DNA of 64,000 nt from an uncultured Aquimarina sp. (GCF_947492965.1 NZ_CANLOZ010000005.1:434001-498000); one strand, 5' to 3'; positions 18,516 to 27,929 are shown, numbered from the stretch's first letter. Notes: generated by a model not told the origin, from the letters alone. Translations and numbers: made by a program.

Positions 18516-19382
18516 TTATGGTAAGCTATTTCTAAACTCTAAATAATGATGCAACACTTCATTAGGAGCTTCTGTTTGAGGATAGTGCCCAATAGTTTCT
18601 AAAATTACCACATCTGCATCAGCAATATTTTCCTTGTAGAACGTTGCCATATGCTTCCCGGAAATCGGATCTACACCTCCATTAATTAGTCTTTTCGGAA
18701 TATCTGTATATTGTAAAGCTTCTCGCCAACGGATTTTATAAACCTTTCGTTCCTTTAAATACTTAATAAGCTTCGGAATTACATTTTTACCAGAATTATA
18801 GGCTATCGTTTCCCAAAAGTCATCAATTTCTTGTTCACTAGCCTGAGTTTTCTTTCCAAATATTTTTTTAAAATTTTTAGCCAAAGTATGGCGTCCCATA
18901 AAATGCTTTAACAAACCTCCTAGTGGTGTTAGTAATAATTTCTGCGTAAGTGTAGGAAAATTAGTTTCGGGAAACATACCCCCGTTTAAAAAACAAACAG
19001 AATTAATATTCAAAGGATACGCATCCTTCTCTCTTGTTCTGGCCAACATTTCCTGAACCACCGTATCTCCATAGTCATGAGCCAAAATATGGAATGAAGA
19101 AATCCCTTCAGAAAGTAAAAACGCTTCCCAAATATCTACCTGAGCACCTATTGTATAAACAAAGTCTTCAGGTTTAGATGAAAAACCAAAGCCTAACATA
19201 TCTATTGCATAAACCTGGTAACTATCAACTAAACGATCCCAGATTTTATACCAATCCCAGGAAGAGGTCGGAAAACCATGAACTAGAATTAAAGGATCTC
19301 CTTTACCTTCTTTTTTGTAGAAAATTTCATGATTTTTATAAGTGAAATATAATCCTGAATTCTTCCAATCCTGTAAATTCAT
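18516..19382 (-). CDS. Alpha/beta hydrolase, MEST/epoxide-hydrolase-like
   Basis: This 288-residue alpha/beta-hydrolase has oxyanion motif HGFPTSSWDW, nucleophile elbow AHDYGD with Asp103 as likely nucleophile, and a late IGHYPQ histidine. An Asp nucleophile suggests haloalkane dehalogenase, epoxide hydrolase or related chemistry rather than esterase. The HDYGDTVVQE elbow, the FLNGGMFPE strand and the IGHYPQTEAP end resemble, from memory, the vertebrate MEST/PEG1 group. It is one base from the DUF962 gene on the same strand, so probably an operon. The substrate is unknown. Confidence 0.85.
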   Translation of the reverse strand: MNLQDWKNSGLYFTYKNHEIFYKKEGKGDPLILVHGFPTSSWDWYKIWDRLVDSYQVYAIDMLGFGFSSKPEDFVYTIGAQVDIWEAFLLSEGISSFHILAHDYGDTVVQEMLARTREKDAYPLNINSVCFLNGGMFPETNFPTLTQKLLLTPLGGLLKHFMGRHTLAKNFKKIFGKKTQASEQEIDDFWETIAYNSGKNVIPKLIKYLKERKVYKIRWREALQYTDIPKRLINGGVDPISGKHMATFYKENIADADVVILETIGHYPQTEAPNEVLHHYLEFRNSLP

Positions 19383-19383
19383 A

Positions 19384-19848
19384 TTATTTTTTCCCGAACA
19401 TTTTTTGGATAACCCATCCTGGACCGATCAGTAAAAATTGAAGATCCTTAAGAAAAGAAGGCTTTTTTCCTTCTAATTTATGTCCGTAAAACTGACCTAA
19501 CCATGCCGCTACAAAAATTCCTAAAGAAACCATCCATAAGGGAGCATATTGACCTATATAATAATTAGCAATGATACAGAGTGCGGAAAAAATCAAAATT
19601 TGCAATGCCATTTTTACTGATAATCTTACATAAAAGAACAGTACAAATAGTAATACTACAAATGCCCAGTTTTCTATAAACTGGTTATTCCCTGGGATTA
19701 TAGAAGCTAAAAATCCATTAGGAATACTCATTAAAAGTCCTACGATCGAAAAATAAATAGCTGGAACACAAATAAAATGTATAAGGATATTTGTTTTATT
19801 TTGATGACTTACAGCATACTCCGCAAACCAAGTTTCTAAAGTTCTCAT
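19384..19848 (-). CDS. DUF962 / Mpo1-like membrane protein
   Basis: I use the ATG at 19848 (MRTLETWFAEYAVSHQNKTN), giving 154 residues. The longer frame to 20079 would overlap the divergent thioredoxin-like gene and adds no family sequence. It has four membrane helices and the family's conserved polar residues, IHFICVP and GQFYGHKLEGKKP. Yeast Mpo1 in this family is an Fe(II)-dependent dioxygenase for 2-hydroxy fatty acids, with His residues at these sites. A similar lipid role here is inference. The gene is directly followed by the alpha/beta hydrolase. Confidence 0.85.
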   Translation of the reverse strand: MRTLETWFAEYAVSHQNKTNILIHFICVPAIYFSIVGLLMSIPNGFLASIIPGNNQFIENWAFVVLLFVLFFYVRLSVKMALQILIFSALCIIANYYIGQYAPLWMVSLGIFVAAWLGQFYGHKLEGKKPSFLKDLQFLLIGPGWVIQKMFGKK

Positions 19849-19939
19849 AATTTTATATTTTGAAATGTAACTAAGATAATAATTTTTAGACTTATAAAGT
19901 ATAATATTGTAATTTCGAAACTTCATAAAAACAAAGATT

Positions 19940-20497
19940 ATGGCACGTACACCTTCTAATATGCTTCCATTAGGCACGATAGCTCCTGATTTTAGGCTTG
20001 TTGATGCTGTTACCAATAATGCAACCTCTCTAGATGACATTAAAGGTGAAAGAGGTACTGTAATCATGTTTATTTGCAATCATTGTCCTTTTGTGATACA
20101 TGTAAACGAAGAAATTGTAAGAATTGCCAACGATTATCGGGTACAGGGTTTTGGTTTTGTTGCTATTAGTAGTAATGATATCGAAAACTACCCTCAAGAT
20201 GCTCCGCAGTTTATGTGGAAAACTGCACAGAAAAACAATTATTCGTTTCCATACTTATACGATGAAACTCAGGAAGTAGCAAAAGCTTATGATGCTGCTT
20301 GCACACCCGATTTTTACCTTTTTGATTCAGAATTAAAATTAATCTATCGCGGGCAATTAGATGACTCCAGACCTGGAAATGGAATTCCCGTAAACGGTCG
20401 TGATCTTAGACAGGCTTTAGATGCCGTATTGCGAAACGCAACTGTTTCAGAAGTTCAAAAACCTAGTATCGGCTGTAATATAAAATGGAAGCAGTAA
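19940..20497 (+). CDS. Thioredoxin-family (peroxiredoxin-like) protein
   Basis: This 185-residue protein has a thioredoxin fold: PLGTIAPDFRLVDAVTNNATSLDD, then the active-site ICNHCPFV with a CxxC (Cys-Asn-His-Cys), a cis-Pro TPDFYLFD and a GQLDDSRP end. It matches the AhpC/TSA-like 'PRX5-like' group widespread in Bacteroidota. There is no signal peptide, so it is cytoplasmic. The role is disulfide reduction or peroxide defence; the partner is unknown. Confidence 0.88.
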   Translation: MARTPSNMLPLGTIAPDFRLVDAVTNNATSLDDIKGERGTVIMFICNHCPFVIHVNEEIVRIANDYRVQGFGFVAISSNDIENYPQDAPQFMWKTAQKNNYSFPYLYDETQEVAKAYDAACTPDFYLFDSELKLIYRGQLDDSRPGNGIPVNGRDLRQALDAVLRNATVSEVQKPSIGCNIKWKQ

Positions 20498-20507
20498 TAA
20501 CAACCTT

Positions 20508-21029
20508 TTACATTTCAATTCCCGCAACAATCTGAAGATGTGCCAAGTGATGATTACCATGCCATGCATAGATTCCAATATCTTCTGCTAGCGAGATAAC
20601 AACATCACCTTCGGGATGAATAAATGATTTCTCTAAATCTTCTGAAGACAATCCTTTTAGAAAATACACCCATTTCGCATGCAATGCTTTTATCAAATCT
20701 AGTGAAAGATGGATGGGAGCAGATTTGGTATCGAACAGTTCTGCCCATCGACCCTCATAATAAGCTTTTATTACAGGATTCTCCTCGGTTAGAGCCCATT
20801 TAAAACGGATATAGCCATTATGATGGCTATCGTGAAGATGGTGAATTACCTGTCTTGCTGTCCAGCCGCCTGATCTATAAGGAGTTTCTAATTGTTGTTC
20901 GCTAAAATCAGCAACAAGCGTCTCTATTTTACTTGGTAAGTCTTCTATATCCTGTATCCAATTTGTAATATGTTCTGTTGTTATTTTGGACGGACACTCA
21001 AACTGCCCTATAGGGTATTGAAGATTCAT
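20508..21029 (-). CDS. DinB-family YfiT-like putative metal-dependent hydrolase
   Basis: This 173-residue four-helix DinB/YfiT protein has LQYPIGQFECP at the N-terminus, GWTARQVIHHLHDSHHN in the middle and WHGNHHLAHL at the C-terminus. The three His clusters form the Ni/Zn site of the Bacillus YfiT/BstA family. BstA-type members transfer bacillithiol, and many Bacteroidota make bacillithiol, so a thiol transferase role is plausible but inferred. It lies 5 bases downstream of the hypothetical exported protein on the same strand. Confidence 0.87.
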   Translation of the reverse strand: MNLQYPIGQFECPSKITTEHITNWIQDIEDLPSKIETLVADFSEQQLETPYRSGGWTARQVIHHLHDSHHNGYIRFKWALTEENPVIKAYYEGRWAELFDTKSAPIHLSLDLIKALHAKWVYFLKGLSSEDLEKSFIHPEGDVVISLAEDIGIYAWHGNHHLAHLQIVAGIEM

Positions 21030-21034
21030 AGCAT

Positions 21035-21835
21035 TTATTCGATTTTTTTATAAAAAACTAAACTTGCAGATGCATCTTGCAAATCTTTTACTACCAATTC
21101 TACAGCGTTCAAAGATTCGATTTCATATCGATAAACATACTGATCTTTTGGAGAGGAACAATACATTACATCATCCTTTATTTTTACTTTTAATCGTTTC
21201 AGAAATTTTCCATCCCTAAAATTAAAACGTATCGTTTCTTCAAAAATCATATGCTCATCAGGAAACTGAACATTTACCCATTTCCCTTGTAACGCTTCAT
21301 ATGTATTTCTGTTTTTGAACTTATTATCCAATAAGGCTTTCATTCGCAAACTATAAGAAACGAAGGTTTCTTCTGGCTTTATATTTTTTACAGCATTTCC
21401 AGAAACTACTTTATAGATTTCGCTTCCTTTATCAAAAAAGTGTTTTGATTCAAATTTGGTAAACGCATTAGAATAATCCATGACTACAAGACCATCCGCA
21501 TTTTTAGTTTCCATATACTGACGTTGTTTGTAGTTTACGTGTATCAGTTGATCATTCCAAAAATAGAACACAGTAATCACCATCGCATTAGGCATTCCTA
21601 TCTTACGAATAATCTTTTTTAGGCGTTCATGCTCATAATATCCATTAAGCTCTGCTCCATGATCTGCTATTTGATCTAAAAATTCCTCTGGATCCAGAGA
21701 AAAAACATCAGATTCCATATAGCTATCTATGATTTCTATCTGGTCTCTGATAGCTGCCATGGTCTCATTATTATCTTGTGTAAAAGAGTAATTTATACAA
21801 CAAAATGTTAAAAAAACGATTAGTATCCACTTCAT
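21035..21835 (-). CDS. Exported hypothetical protein
   Basis: I use the ATG at 21835 (MKWILIVFLTFCCINYSFTQ), giving 266 residues with a signal peptide. The longer frame to 21940 adds a non-hydrophobic leader. I recognise no family. The mature part is mixed alpha/beta, with an acidic N-terminal region around DSYMESDVFSLDPEEFLDQI and a beta-rich C-terminus (IRFNFRDGKFLKRLKVKIKDD). It is probably periplasmic, and co-transcribed with the downstream YfiT-like gene (5-base gap). Confidence 0.7.
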   Translation of the reverse strand: MKWILIVFLTFCCINYSFTQDNNETMAAIRDQIEIIDSYMESDVFSLDPEEFLDQIADHGAELNGYYEHERLKKIIRKIGMPNAMVITVFYFWNDQLIHVNYKQRQYMETKNADGLVVMDYSNAFTKFESKHFFDKGSEIYKVVSGNAVKNIKPEETFVSYSLRMKALLDNKFKNRNTYEALQGKWVNVQFPDEHMIFEETIRFNFRDGKFLKRLKVKIKDDVMYCSSPKDQYVYRYEIESLNAVELVVKDLQDASASLVFYKKIE

Positions 21836-22040
21836 AACTATCCAAAATCGGGGTTTCTTTATTGGTTTATTATCCCAAAAAGGGTTGTAAATATCTAAAT
21901 TATAGACGGGAAAGTTTACTCTTTTTGGAAAAACTTCCAAATTTTAGAAAGGAAATTAACATTTGACACTTCAAATCAAGTGTTAATTATGAGTTAAAGT
22001 AACTTTTTTATGTAGGGTAGTCAACTTTCTAGAAGAAAAT

Positions 22041-22073
22041 AAAAAACCTCTGAATACATTTTCAGAGGTTTTT
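22041..22073 (-). terminator. Intrinsic terminator after the cyclophilin-FKBP gene
   Basis: AACCTCTGAA pairs with TTCAGAGGTT around a short loop, with A-run and T-run on both sides. It lies about 27 bases beyond the stop of the minus-strand gene. Confidence 0.85.
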
Positions 22074-22099
22074 CTATAGTCGAACTATTAAAATTTGTG

Positions 22100-23032
22100 C
22101 TATTTCACAGCCATCAATTCTACATCGAATATAAGTGTAGCATTTGGAGGAATAACACCTCCTGCGCCATGCTCTCCATATCCTAATGATGGTGGTATTA
22201 CAAAACGAGCCTTATCTCCTACTTGTAATAATGAGATTCCTTCATCCCATCCAGGAATTACTTGTCCCATACCTAATGAAAAATCAATTGGCTGGTTGCG
22301 TTTGTAAGAAGAATCAAAAACAGTTCCGTCTATCAAACTTCCTTTGTAGTGTACGGATACTGTCTTTCCTTTTTCTGCCTGAACACCATCTCCTTTTTGA
22401 ATGATTTTATATCGTAAACCACTCTCTGTTTTATCAAATCCAGCAGCAACCTCTTCTAGTAATTGCTCTGCAGCTTTTCTAGCAGCAGCTTCTCTTTCAG
22501 CTTTAGCACCGTTAAACTGTCTGAAAGTTTCTACAGCATTAAAATTTTCTGCTTCTGCTCCTACTCGCAAAATCTCTAAAGAATCAATAGTATCTCCCTG
22601 TGCAATGGTATCCACAACATCTTGTCCTTCTACTACTTTTCCAAAAACAGTATGCTTACCGTCCAACCAAGCAGTTTCTACATGTGTTATAAAAAACTGA
22701 CTTCCATTAGTTCCTGGTCCTGCATTTGCCATAGATAATACTCCTGGTCCATCATGCTTTAAATCTGGATGGATTTCATCATCAAATTTATAACCAGGTC
22801 CACCAGCACCTGTTCCCTGTGGATCTCCTCCTTGAATCATAAAATCAGGAATTACTCTATGAAATTTTAATCCATTGTAATAAGGCTTTCCTTGTGGAAT
22901 AGCTTTGTTATCCATGTTTCCTTCGGCCAAACCAACAAAGTTTCCAACCGTTCCTGGAGTTTTTTTATACTCTAGGTTCACAAGGATACTTCCTTTTGTA
23001 GTATTAAATTTTGCGTATAATCCGTCTTGCAT
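22100..23032 (-). CDS. Dual-family peptidyl-prolyl isomerase: cyclophilin fused to FKBP
   Basis: This 310-residue protein joins two unrelated prolyl isomerases. Residues ~1-165 are a bacterial-type cyclophilin ([43 protein letters not shown]). A helical linker of ~35 residues rich in Ala/Glu follows. Residues ~205-310 are an FKBP domain ([65 protein letters not shown]). There is no signal peptide, so it is a cytoplasmic folding catalyst. Such fusions are known from flavobacteria and a few protists. A TATCTTTG box lies upstream. Confidence 0.94.
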   Translation of the reverse strand: MQDGLYAKFNTTKGSILVNLEYKKTPGTVGNFVGLAEGNMDNKAIPQGKPYYNGLKFHRVIPDFMIQGGDPQGTGAGGPGYKFDDEIHPDLKHDGPGVLSMANAGPGTNGSQFFITHVETAWLDGKHTVFGKVVEGQDVVDTIAQGDTIDSLEILRVGAEAENFNAVETFRQFNGAKAEREAAARKAAEQLLEEVAAGFDKTESGLRYKIIQKGDGVQAEKGKTVSVHYKGSLIDGTVFDSSYKRNQPIDFSLGMGQVIPGWDEGISLLQVGDKARFVIPPSLGYGEHGAGGVIPPNATLIFDVELMAVK

Positions 23033-23068
23033 AACTGCGTATTTTTAAGCTTGTTAAAATTTGAGCTG

Positions 23069-23076
23069 CAAAGATA
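23069..23076 (-). promoter_or_regulatory. Candidate -7 box for the cyclophilin-FKBP gene
   Basis: The minus strand reads TATCTTTG (TAnnTTTG) about 37 bases before the ATG. No -33 TTTG is evident. Confidence 0.35.
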
Positions 23077-23179
23077 GGTAATTAGGTAGTTTTTATCCTA
23101 TAAAACAGTCGATTGTTTAGCAACATAATCCTATGGAATTCATACGCTTTTAAAGCATTCTCATATAACAAAATATTGG

Positions 23180-23977
23180 CTAATCAATCATATCCAATAA
23201 TTCTTGTGCTTCTTTATATTTATAATTGCTATTATTATCTAAAATAGTTTGCAATGTCTGTTTAAGTTTTGTTTTATTTTTTTGTTTTAAAAAGACTAAA
23301 GCGCGATACCATTTTGCCTTTTTAGCCTGCAAAGTATTTGAATCTTCCAACCGCTTAAACTGCACTAAAGCACGGTCAAATTCACCCAGTTCTATGTAAG
23401 CAATACCATTATAAATATAACTTAACGGGTTTATTGTAGCTTCTTTTTGATGGTATTCTGAAAAAGATTGAGTGGCCTCCTCATATTTTTGAGCTTCGAA
23501 TAACAATTGAGCTTCTTCCAATAATTTGTGGGCATCCTCTCCTCTGGTTACAAGAGAAGGTATTTCATCTAAATGTATGAACGAAGCATATAATTCTTCG
23601 TAATTCTTATCCTTAAAAACAAATAAAGAAACTGTAAGTAATACAGCAATAGATGCCGCAATACCAATAAACCAAAATCTTCTAGAATTTACACTGGTTC
23701 GGTTTTCTGTGATCACTTCATTGATGGTAGCTTTTATATCTGAAGCTTCATCACTCTTAAAAAAAGACTGTAATTGTTTTGCCTGATCTGTCTTTAATAT
23801 GTCTTCATCCCCTTCTGCCCAACTTTCATTTCCATACATTGCAAACATCTCTTTTTGCAATTTAAATTCTTGAGCAAGTGCTGCATCTGTGCGAAGTCTT
23901 TCCTCGAACGCTTGTTGTTCTGATATTGACATATTACCACTTAGGTAATCATCAATTTCTATCGGATAATCCTTCAT
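23180..23977 (-). CDS. Membrane TPR protein, probable anti-sigma factor
   Basis: This 265-residue protein begins with ~100 cytoplasmic residues (IDDYLSGNMSISEQQAFEERL, the usual 'anti-sigma N-terminus' of Bacteroidota). One membrane helix follows (~101-121, FWFIGIAASIAVLLTVSLFV), then a periplasmic TPR region (~150-262). There is no zinc-binding HxxxCxxC motif. Its start overlaps the sigma-factor stop by 4 bases (ATGA), indicating translational coupling. The layout implies that it holds the sigma factor at the membrane and senses something in the periplasm through the TPRs. This is inference from architecture and position. Confidence 0.8.
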   Translation of the reverse strand: MKDYPIEIDDYLSGNMSISEQQAFEERLRTDAALAQEFKLQKEMFAMYGNESWAEGDEDILKTDQAKQLQSFFKSDEASDIKATINEVITENRTSVNSRRFWFIGIAASIAVLLTVSLFVFKDKNYEELYASFIHLDEIPSLVTRGEDAHKLLEEAQLLFEAQKYEEATQSFSEYHQKEATINPLSYIYNGIAYIELGEFDRALVQFKRLEDSNTLQAKKAKWYRALVFLKQKNKTKLKQTLQTILDNNSNYKYKEAQELLDMID

Positions 23978-24540
23978 AATTCTTTGATTTGGTTAAATCT
24001 ACTATCTTTTTTAATCAATTTTGTCAACTGTGACTTACAATTAAAAATACGTTGTCTTACCACATTATCACTGTTGTAACCAAGTTTTTCTACAATTTCT
24101 TTATAGGGTACTTTGTTAAAAAACATTTGTAACAATTGCTTACAATTATCGGATAACTCTGCCAATTTTTCCTGAAACAATTCCCATTTCTCTTGTTCTA
24201 AAGTTGCCATGGTCATATCTTCAGCTTCTTTACTACGTTCAATCAATTCGTCATTTGTTACTATCCGTTTTTGTTTATTTAGGTCTCTACGCCATAAATT
24301 TCTACAGGCTACATAAAGATAACCAGTGAACGAACCTTCTACAGAGAACTCTTGAACTCGATATCTAGCAATTAATTGCATCAAAGCTTTCTGAAAAACA
24401 TCTTCTGCATCACTAACACTTCCATTATTATTTAATACAAAACTTCTTATTTTGGGGAATTGATTTACATACAAATCTTGTATAACTTTTTTATCACCCG
24501 CTACGAGAAGTTTTAGTTGATCTTTTTCATTTATAGACAT
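23974..24540 (-). CDS. ECF-type RNA polymerase sigma factor
   Basis: This 188-residue sigma-70-family factor has only regions 2 and 4. Region 2 includes DAEDVFQKALMQLIARY and SFTGYLYVACRNLWRRDLNKQKR. Region 4 is AELSDNCKQLLQMFFNKVPYKEIVEKLGYNSDNVVRQRIFNCKSQL with its helix-turn-helix. The 4-base overlap with the TPR membrane gene marks a sigma/anti-sigma pair. It is divergent from the Cys-rich lipoprotein and the CHAT protease operon across a 100-base gap, so these are its most likely targets. The regulon cannot be read from sequence. Confidence 0.9.
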   Translation of the reverse strand: MSINEKDQLKLLVAGDKKVIQDLYVNQFPKIRSFVLNNNGSVSDAEDVFQKALMQLIARYRVQEFSVEGSFTGYLYVACRNLWRRDLNKQKRIVTNDELIERSKEAEDMTMATLEQEKWELFQEKLAELSDNCKQLLQMFFNKVPYKEIVEKLGYNSDNVVRQRIFNCKSQLTKLIKKDSRFNQIKEL

Positions 24541-24641
24541 TAAGAGATCTTTAACGTTAAATTTTTTTTACTTTCGCGTAGTAACATTTATTAGGTTCGG
24601 GGAATATACTAATGAATAATGAAAACAAAAAACATTTAAAA

Positions 24642-25193
24642 ATGAAAAAAATCACGTTACTACTAGTAGCGGCAGTCTTTGCAATTGGAATACAAAGCTG
24701 TTCTACCGAAAAGGAATTTGTTTATCAAGGTGATAAAATACCAGAAGATGCTATTAAGTTTACAAATAATATCGGTCAAAAAAACTTGAATGGAAATGCT
24801 ACCACACCTTTTAAAAAACTATTAGTCTATTATCCAGATGGAGCTTCTTTCGAAGATAATATGGATTATGTAGAAAGTTCTCTTAAAACTACATTTTCAA
24901 CTATCTTTGTAGGAGTTCAACAACAATGTGGTACTATTTATGAATGGTATGTACCAATAGATGAGCTACCCGACTATTATTGCCGCCGTTCGTGCGCTCC
25001 AGAGGATTCTTACCCAAAACTTGATGGAGAAGGTACAGCTACCCATAAAAAGGAATCAAAATTAGTTCTTTCAGGCGATGATGAGGAGGGAGATGCAGCT
25101 TGTCCTGGTTGTAAAAGTCAAAGTTCTTATGGTTGGATTAACCATCCAAACCCAACCTGTGAAGATATAGAATCATATTATAATTATTTGTAA
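24642..25193 (+). CDS. Cys-rich lipoprotein of unknown family
   Basis: I use the ATG at 24642, giving 183 residues. An in-frame ATG at 24612 would add ten polar residues ahead of the signal. The lipoprotein signal ends at Cys20 (GIQSCSTEK). The mature protein has six further cysteines (about C96, C114, C118, C154, C157, C173), including a CPGC pair and CRRSC, and an acidic C-terminus. I recognise no domain. It is first in the plus-strand run that leads into two CHAT proteases, divergent from the sigma factor. A role as envelope sensor or protease substrate is inference only. Confidence 0.75.
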   Translation: MKKITLLLVAAVFAIGIQSCSTEKEFVYQGDKIPEDAIKFTNNIGQKNLNGNATTPFKKLLVYYPDGASFEDNMDYVESSLKTTFSTIFVGVQQQCGTIYEWYVPIDELPDYYCRRSCAPEDSYPKLDGEGTATHKKESKLVLSGDDEEGDAACPGCKSQSSYGWINHPNPTCEDIESYYNYL

Positions 25194-25205
25194 TATATAA
25201 TTAAT

Positions 25206-27929
25206 TTGAGGATTCGATTTAGTTTTATCTTAATCAATATCATTAGTTCCTTGATCTTTTTAATTAAAGGTCAAGGAGTATCTAGTGATTTAGATTCGAT
25301 AAACAAACTAGCTGGTTCAAATTATGAAAAAATTGATCTTTATTATAAAATATTGGATAAATGGAAAACCAATAAAGATTATATCCAACTAGGATTTGAT
25401 GCTCATCAGCTAGCAAAATGGATACATAAAGAAAAAAAATGGAATGAAGCAATAAGCATTGTAAAAACTGCATATAAAGCAAGAGAAAAAGTCTCTCCTG
25501 TAAACAAAGAACTATTAAAGCGCAGCTATTATAACTATGCAATTTATAATTATCGAAAGAAAAATTACGCCGAAGCAATAACCTATTTCGAAAAACTAAT
25601 TGCTATAGATGATTCTCCATTCTTGAGAGGCAGAGCCTATGAACTAATTGGGGATTGTTATAGAAAATACGGAGATTTTCATAGATCCATCGATTATCAA
25701 TTAAAAGCTCTATCCAACCACGAGGAAAGAGATATTAAAAAAGGATATCTAATTGTAGGTAATATTAATTTAGCATATACCTATATCGCATTAAGATCCT
25801 CTCAAAACTCAAAAAAAGCCATAAAGCATTTAGAGATTGCAGAAAAGCTTATTCAACAGAGAGAAAACCATAATAAATTAGACTTATACATAGTTAAGAA
25901 CAATTTTGGAAATGTTTACTGTGAAGGTGTTGGGACAAAAAATATAGAAAAATGTATTAATTCTTATAATGAGGCGTTAAAGTTATTACAAGAATTGAAA
26001 CTAAAAAATAAGTATTCTTCCATTTATTATAATTTAGGTTTAGCACATACCAAAACGGACTCTACTATTTCTAATCATTATTTTAAAAAAGCACTAGAAT
26101 ATGTAAAATACGATAAGGCTTTAAACCCTCTTATCCATATGGGTATAGGTATAAAACACATGGAATACAATGATCACTTTCAAGCTCAGGAAAGTTTCAC
26201 CAATAGTTTCAAATATTATTTTGATTTAAAAGACATAGATATTTATTGGCTTCCTAAAAATCAAGATTTAGACAAAATTACTGATCCTACAAAATTCTTA
26301 GAGCTTTTAAAAAGAAGGCTTGAAAGCTGGTTAGAATTAAGTAAAAAAGATGATAAATATTATATTCAAGGAATTAAAACGGCATATATTGGAGATCATT
26401 TTATCAATCTTTTATTAAAAGATAACTTATCCATAAGAACAAAACTTCTATGGAGAAATATCGCGTCGCAAATGTATTTAATAGCTTTAGAAGCTACTAT
26501 GAAAACTAACAAATATAATGATGCGTTTTATTTCATGGAAAAAAGTAAAGCACTACTCCTATTACAAAGTCTTAACAAAAATGACATCAATCTTCCTCCC
26601 ATCATTTTAGAAAAAAATAAAAAATTATCTGATAAAATTGCCTCCTTACGATCCCAACTCAGATCTGCAAATCTAACAAACAGAGATTCTATAGAAGAAT
26701 TAACATTATCTAAAGAAGCTTACTTAAAGAGTTACAGAGATTCTCTTTCATCAAAATACCCTTTTCAATTTACCAATTACTCAATACCCAAAACCATTTC
26801 CTTGTCCTCATTAGAATTAGCTTCCGACGAAGTGGTAATTCAATACGCTATGGGAATTAGAGTGGCCGAAACAGAACCTGAAGCCTATGGTCTTTTCATA
26901 TCAAATAACAAAAAAAGACTATTCAAAATTTCAAAAGTTAGTGATTTAAAAAACAACATTGATTTATTAAGAAAACTCCTTAATCAGCCTTTTAAAACAG
27001 AAAAAGATCTTAACCAATATAATACTCTCGCCCATAAGATTTATAATTCTTTATTCCCGGAAGAAATACGCAACCATATAAATAATAGTAAAATTACAAT
27101 AGTTCCGGATAATCTATTACATTATATTCCATTTGAAGCACTGATTACAGATATAAAAAATAAAAAATATTTGATTGAAAAAGCTGAAGTGAATTATGCA
27201 TATTCCCTCTCTTTTAATAGAACTAACTCCAAAATAGAAAGAAAACATGATAAAGATTTTCTTGGTATTGCGCCAGTTGAGTTTTCTAATAACCTAACAA
27301 CATTATCCAAAAGTAAAAACGAACTATTACAAGCTATACAATATTATGAAGGTGATATACTTTTAAACGATCATGCAACAAAGAAGAATTTTAAAGACAC
27401 AGCCAATGAATATAAAATTTTGCATCTAGCGACACACGCTGATGCTTCAGACTCTCTAAACCCTTGGATAGCATTCCGAAAGGACAAACTTACTGAATTA
27501 GAAATTGGAGTAATGAATCACAAAGCTGATTTAGTTATAATGAGTGCTTGTAGCACATCGTTAGGAGAGATCCGACAAGGTGAAGGAGTATTAAGTCTAG
27601 CCAGAGGATTTTTTAAATCTGGAGCAAATACTGTCATTCCCACTTTATGGAGTACCAATGACAAGGCGACTGCTACGATCACAGCTGATTTTTATAAAAA
27701 CCTAAGCGAAGGACAAACCAAATCAGCAGCTTTACGACAAGCAAAACTCAATTATCTACATAACAACACAGATGCAGAGGCATCACCACATTATTGGGCA
27801 TCGATGATCCTTATTGGAGATACAGGGACGTTGTTGCCACAATCTAATGATTTATGGATGTTTCTTTTAGGATTAGGGATTGTAGCGGTGATTGTATTGA
27901 GCATGTTTGTTTACAAAAGAGTAAGATGA
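25206..27929 (+). CDS. Secreted TPR-CHAT protease 1 (membrane-anchored)
   Basis: This 907-residue protein uses a TTG start, 12 bases after the lipoprotein stop. It has an N-terminal signal or anchor (FSFILINIISSLIFLIKGQ), TPR helices over residues ~50-350, a helical region, and a C-terminal CHAT caspase-like domain. The catalytic His is in LHLATHADAS (H744) and the catalytic Cys in MSACSTS (C782). A final membrane helix (~880-900) is followed by KRVR. The N-terminal signal plus C-terminal helix places the TPR-CHAT part in the periplasm. CHAT proteases are usually cytoplasmic and cut partner proteins on signal. Its stop overlaps the next gene's ATG by 4 bases. Confidence 0.85.
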   Translation: MRIRFSFILINIISSLIFLIKGQGVSSDLDSINKLAGSNYEKIDLYYKILDKWKTNKDYIQLGFDAHQLAKWIHKEKKWNEAISIVKTAYKAREKVSPVNKELLKRSYYNYAIYNYRKKNYAEAITYFEKLIAIDDSPFLRGRAYELIGDCYRKYGDFHRSIDYQLKALSNHEERDIKKGYLIVGNINLAYTYIALRSSQNSKKAIKHLEIAEKLIQQRENHNKLDLYIVKNNFGNVYCEGVGTKNIEKCINSYNEALKLLQELKLKNKYSSIYYNLGLAHTKTDSTISNHYFKKALEYVKYDKALNPLIHMGIGIKHMEYNDHFQAQESFTNSFKYYFDLKDIDIYWLPKNQDLDKITDPTKFLELLKRRLESWLELSKKDDKYYIQGIKTAYIGDHFINLLLKDNLSIRTKLLWRNIASQMYLIALEATMKTNKYNDAFYFMEKSKALLLLQSLNKNDINLPPIILEKNKKLSDKIASLRSQLRSANLTNRDSIEELTLSKEAYLKSYRDSLSSKYPFQFTNYSIPKTISLSSLELASDEVVIQYAMGIRVAETEPEAYGLFISNNKKRLFKISKVSDLKNNIDLLRKLLNQPFKTEKDLNQYNTLAHKIYNSLFPEEIRNHINNSKITIVPDNLLHYIPFEALITDIKNKKYLIEKAEVNYAYSLSFNRTNSKIERKHDKDFLGIAPVEFSNNLTTLSKSKNELLQAIQYYEGDILLNDHATKKNFKDTANEYKILHLATHADASDSLNPWIAFRKDKLTELEIGVMNHKADLVIMSACSTSLGEIRQGEGVLSLARGFFKSGANTVIPTLWSTNDKATATITADFYKNLSEGQTKSAALRQAKLNYLHNNTDAEASPHYWASMILIGDTGTLLPQSNDLWMFLLGLGIVAVIVLSMFVYKRVR
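27644..27860 (+). repeat. First copy of a 217-base near-identical segment shared by the two CHAT genes
   Basis: By eye this aligns without gaps to 30367-30583 with about 14 differences, mostly at third positions, and includes a run of 41 identical bases. The flanking parts of the two genes are far more divergent. This fits recent gene conversion or strong selection on the CHAT C-terminus. Confidence 0.75.

Noticed and set aside
19849..20079. N-terminal extension of the DUF962 gene
   Set aside because: It overlaps the well-supported divergent thioredoxin-like gene and adds no family sequence.
27854..27925. Longer start for the second CHAT gene
   Set aside because: It lies wholly inside the first CHAT gene; the coupled ATGA start gives a proper signal peptide.
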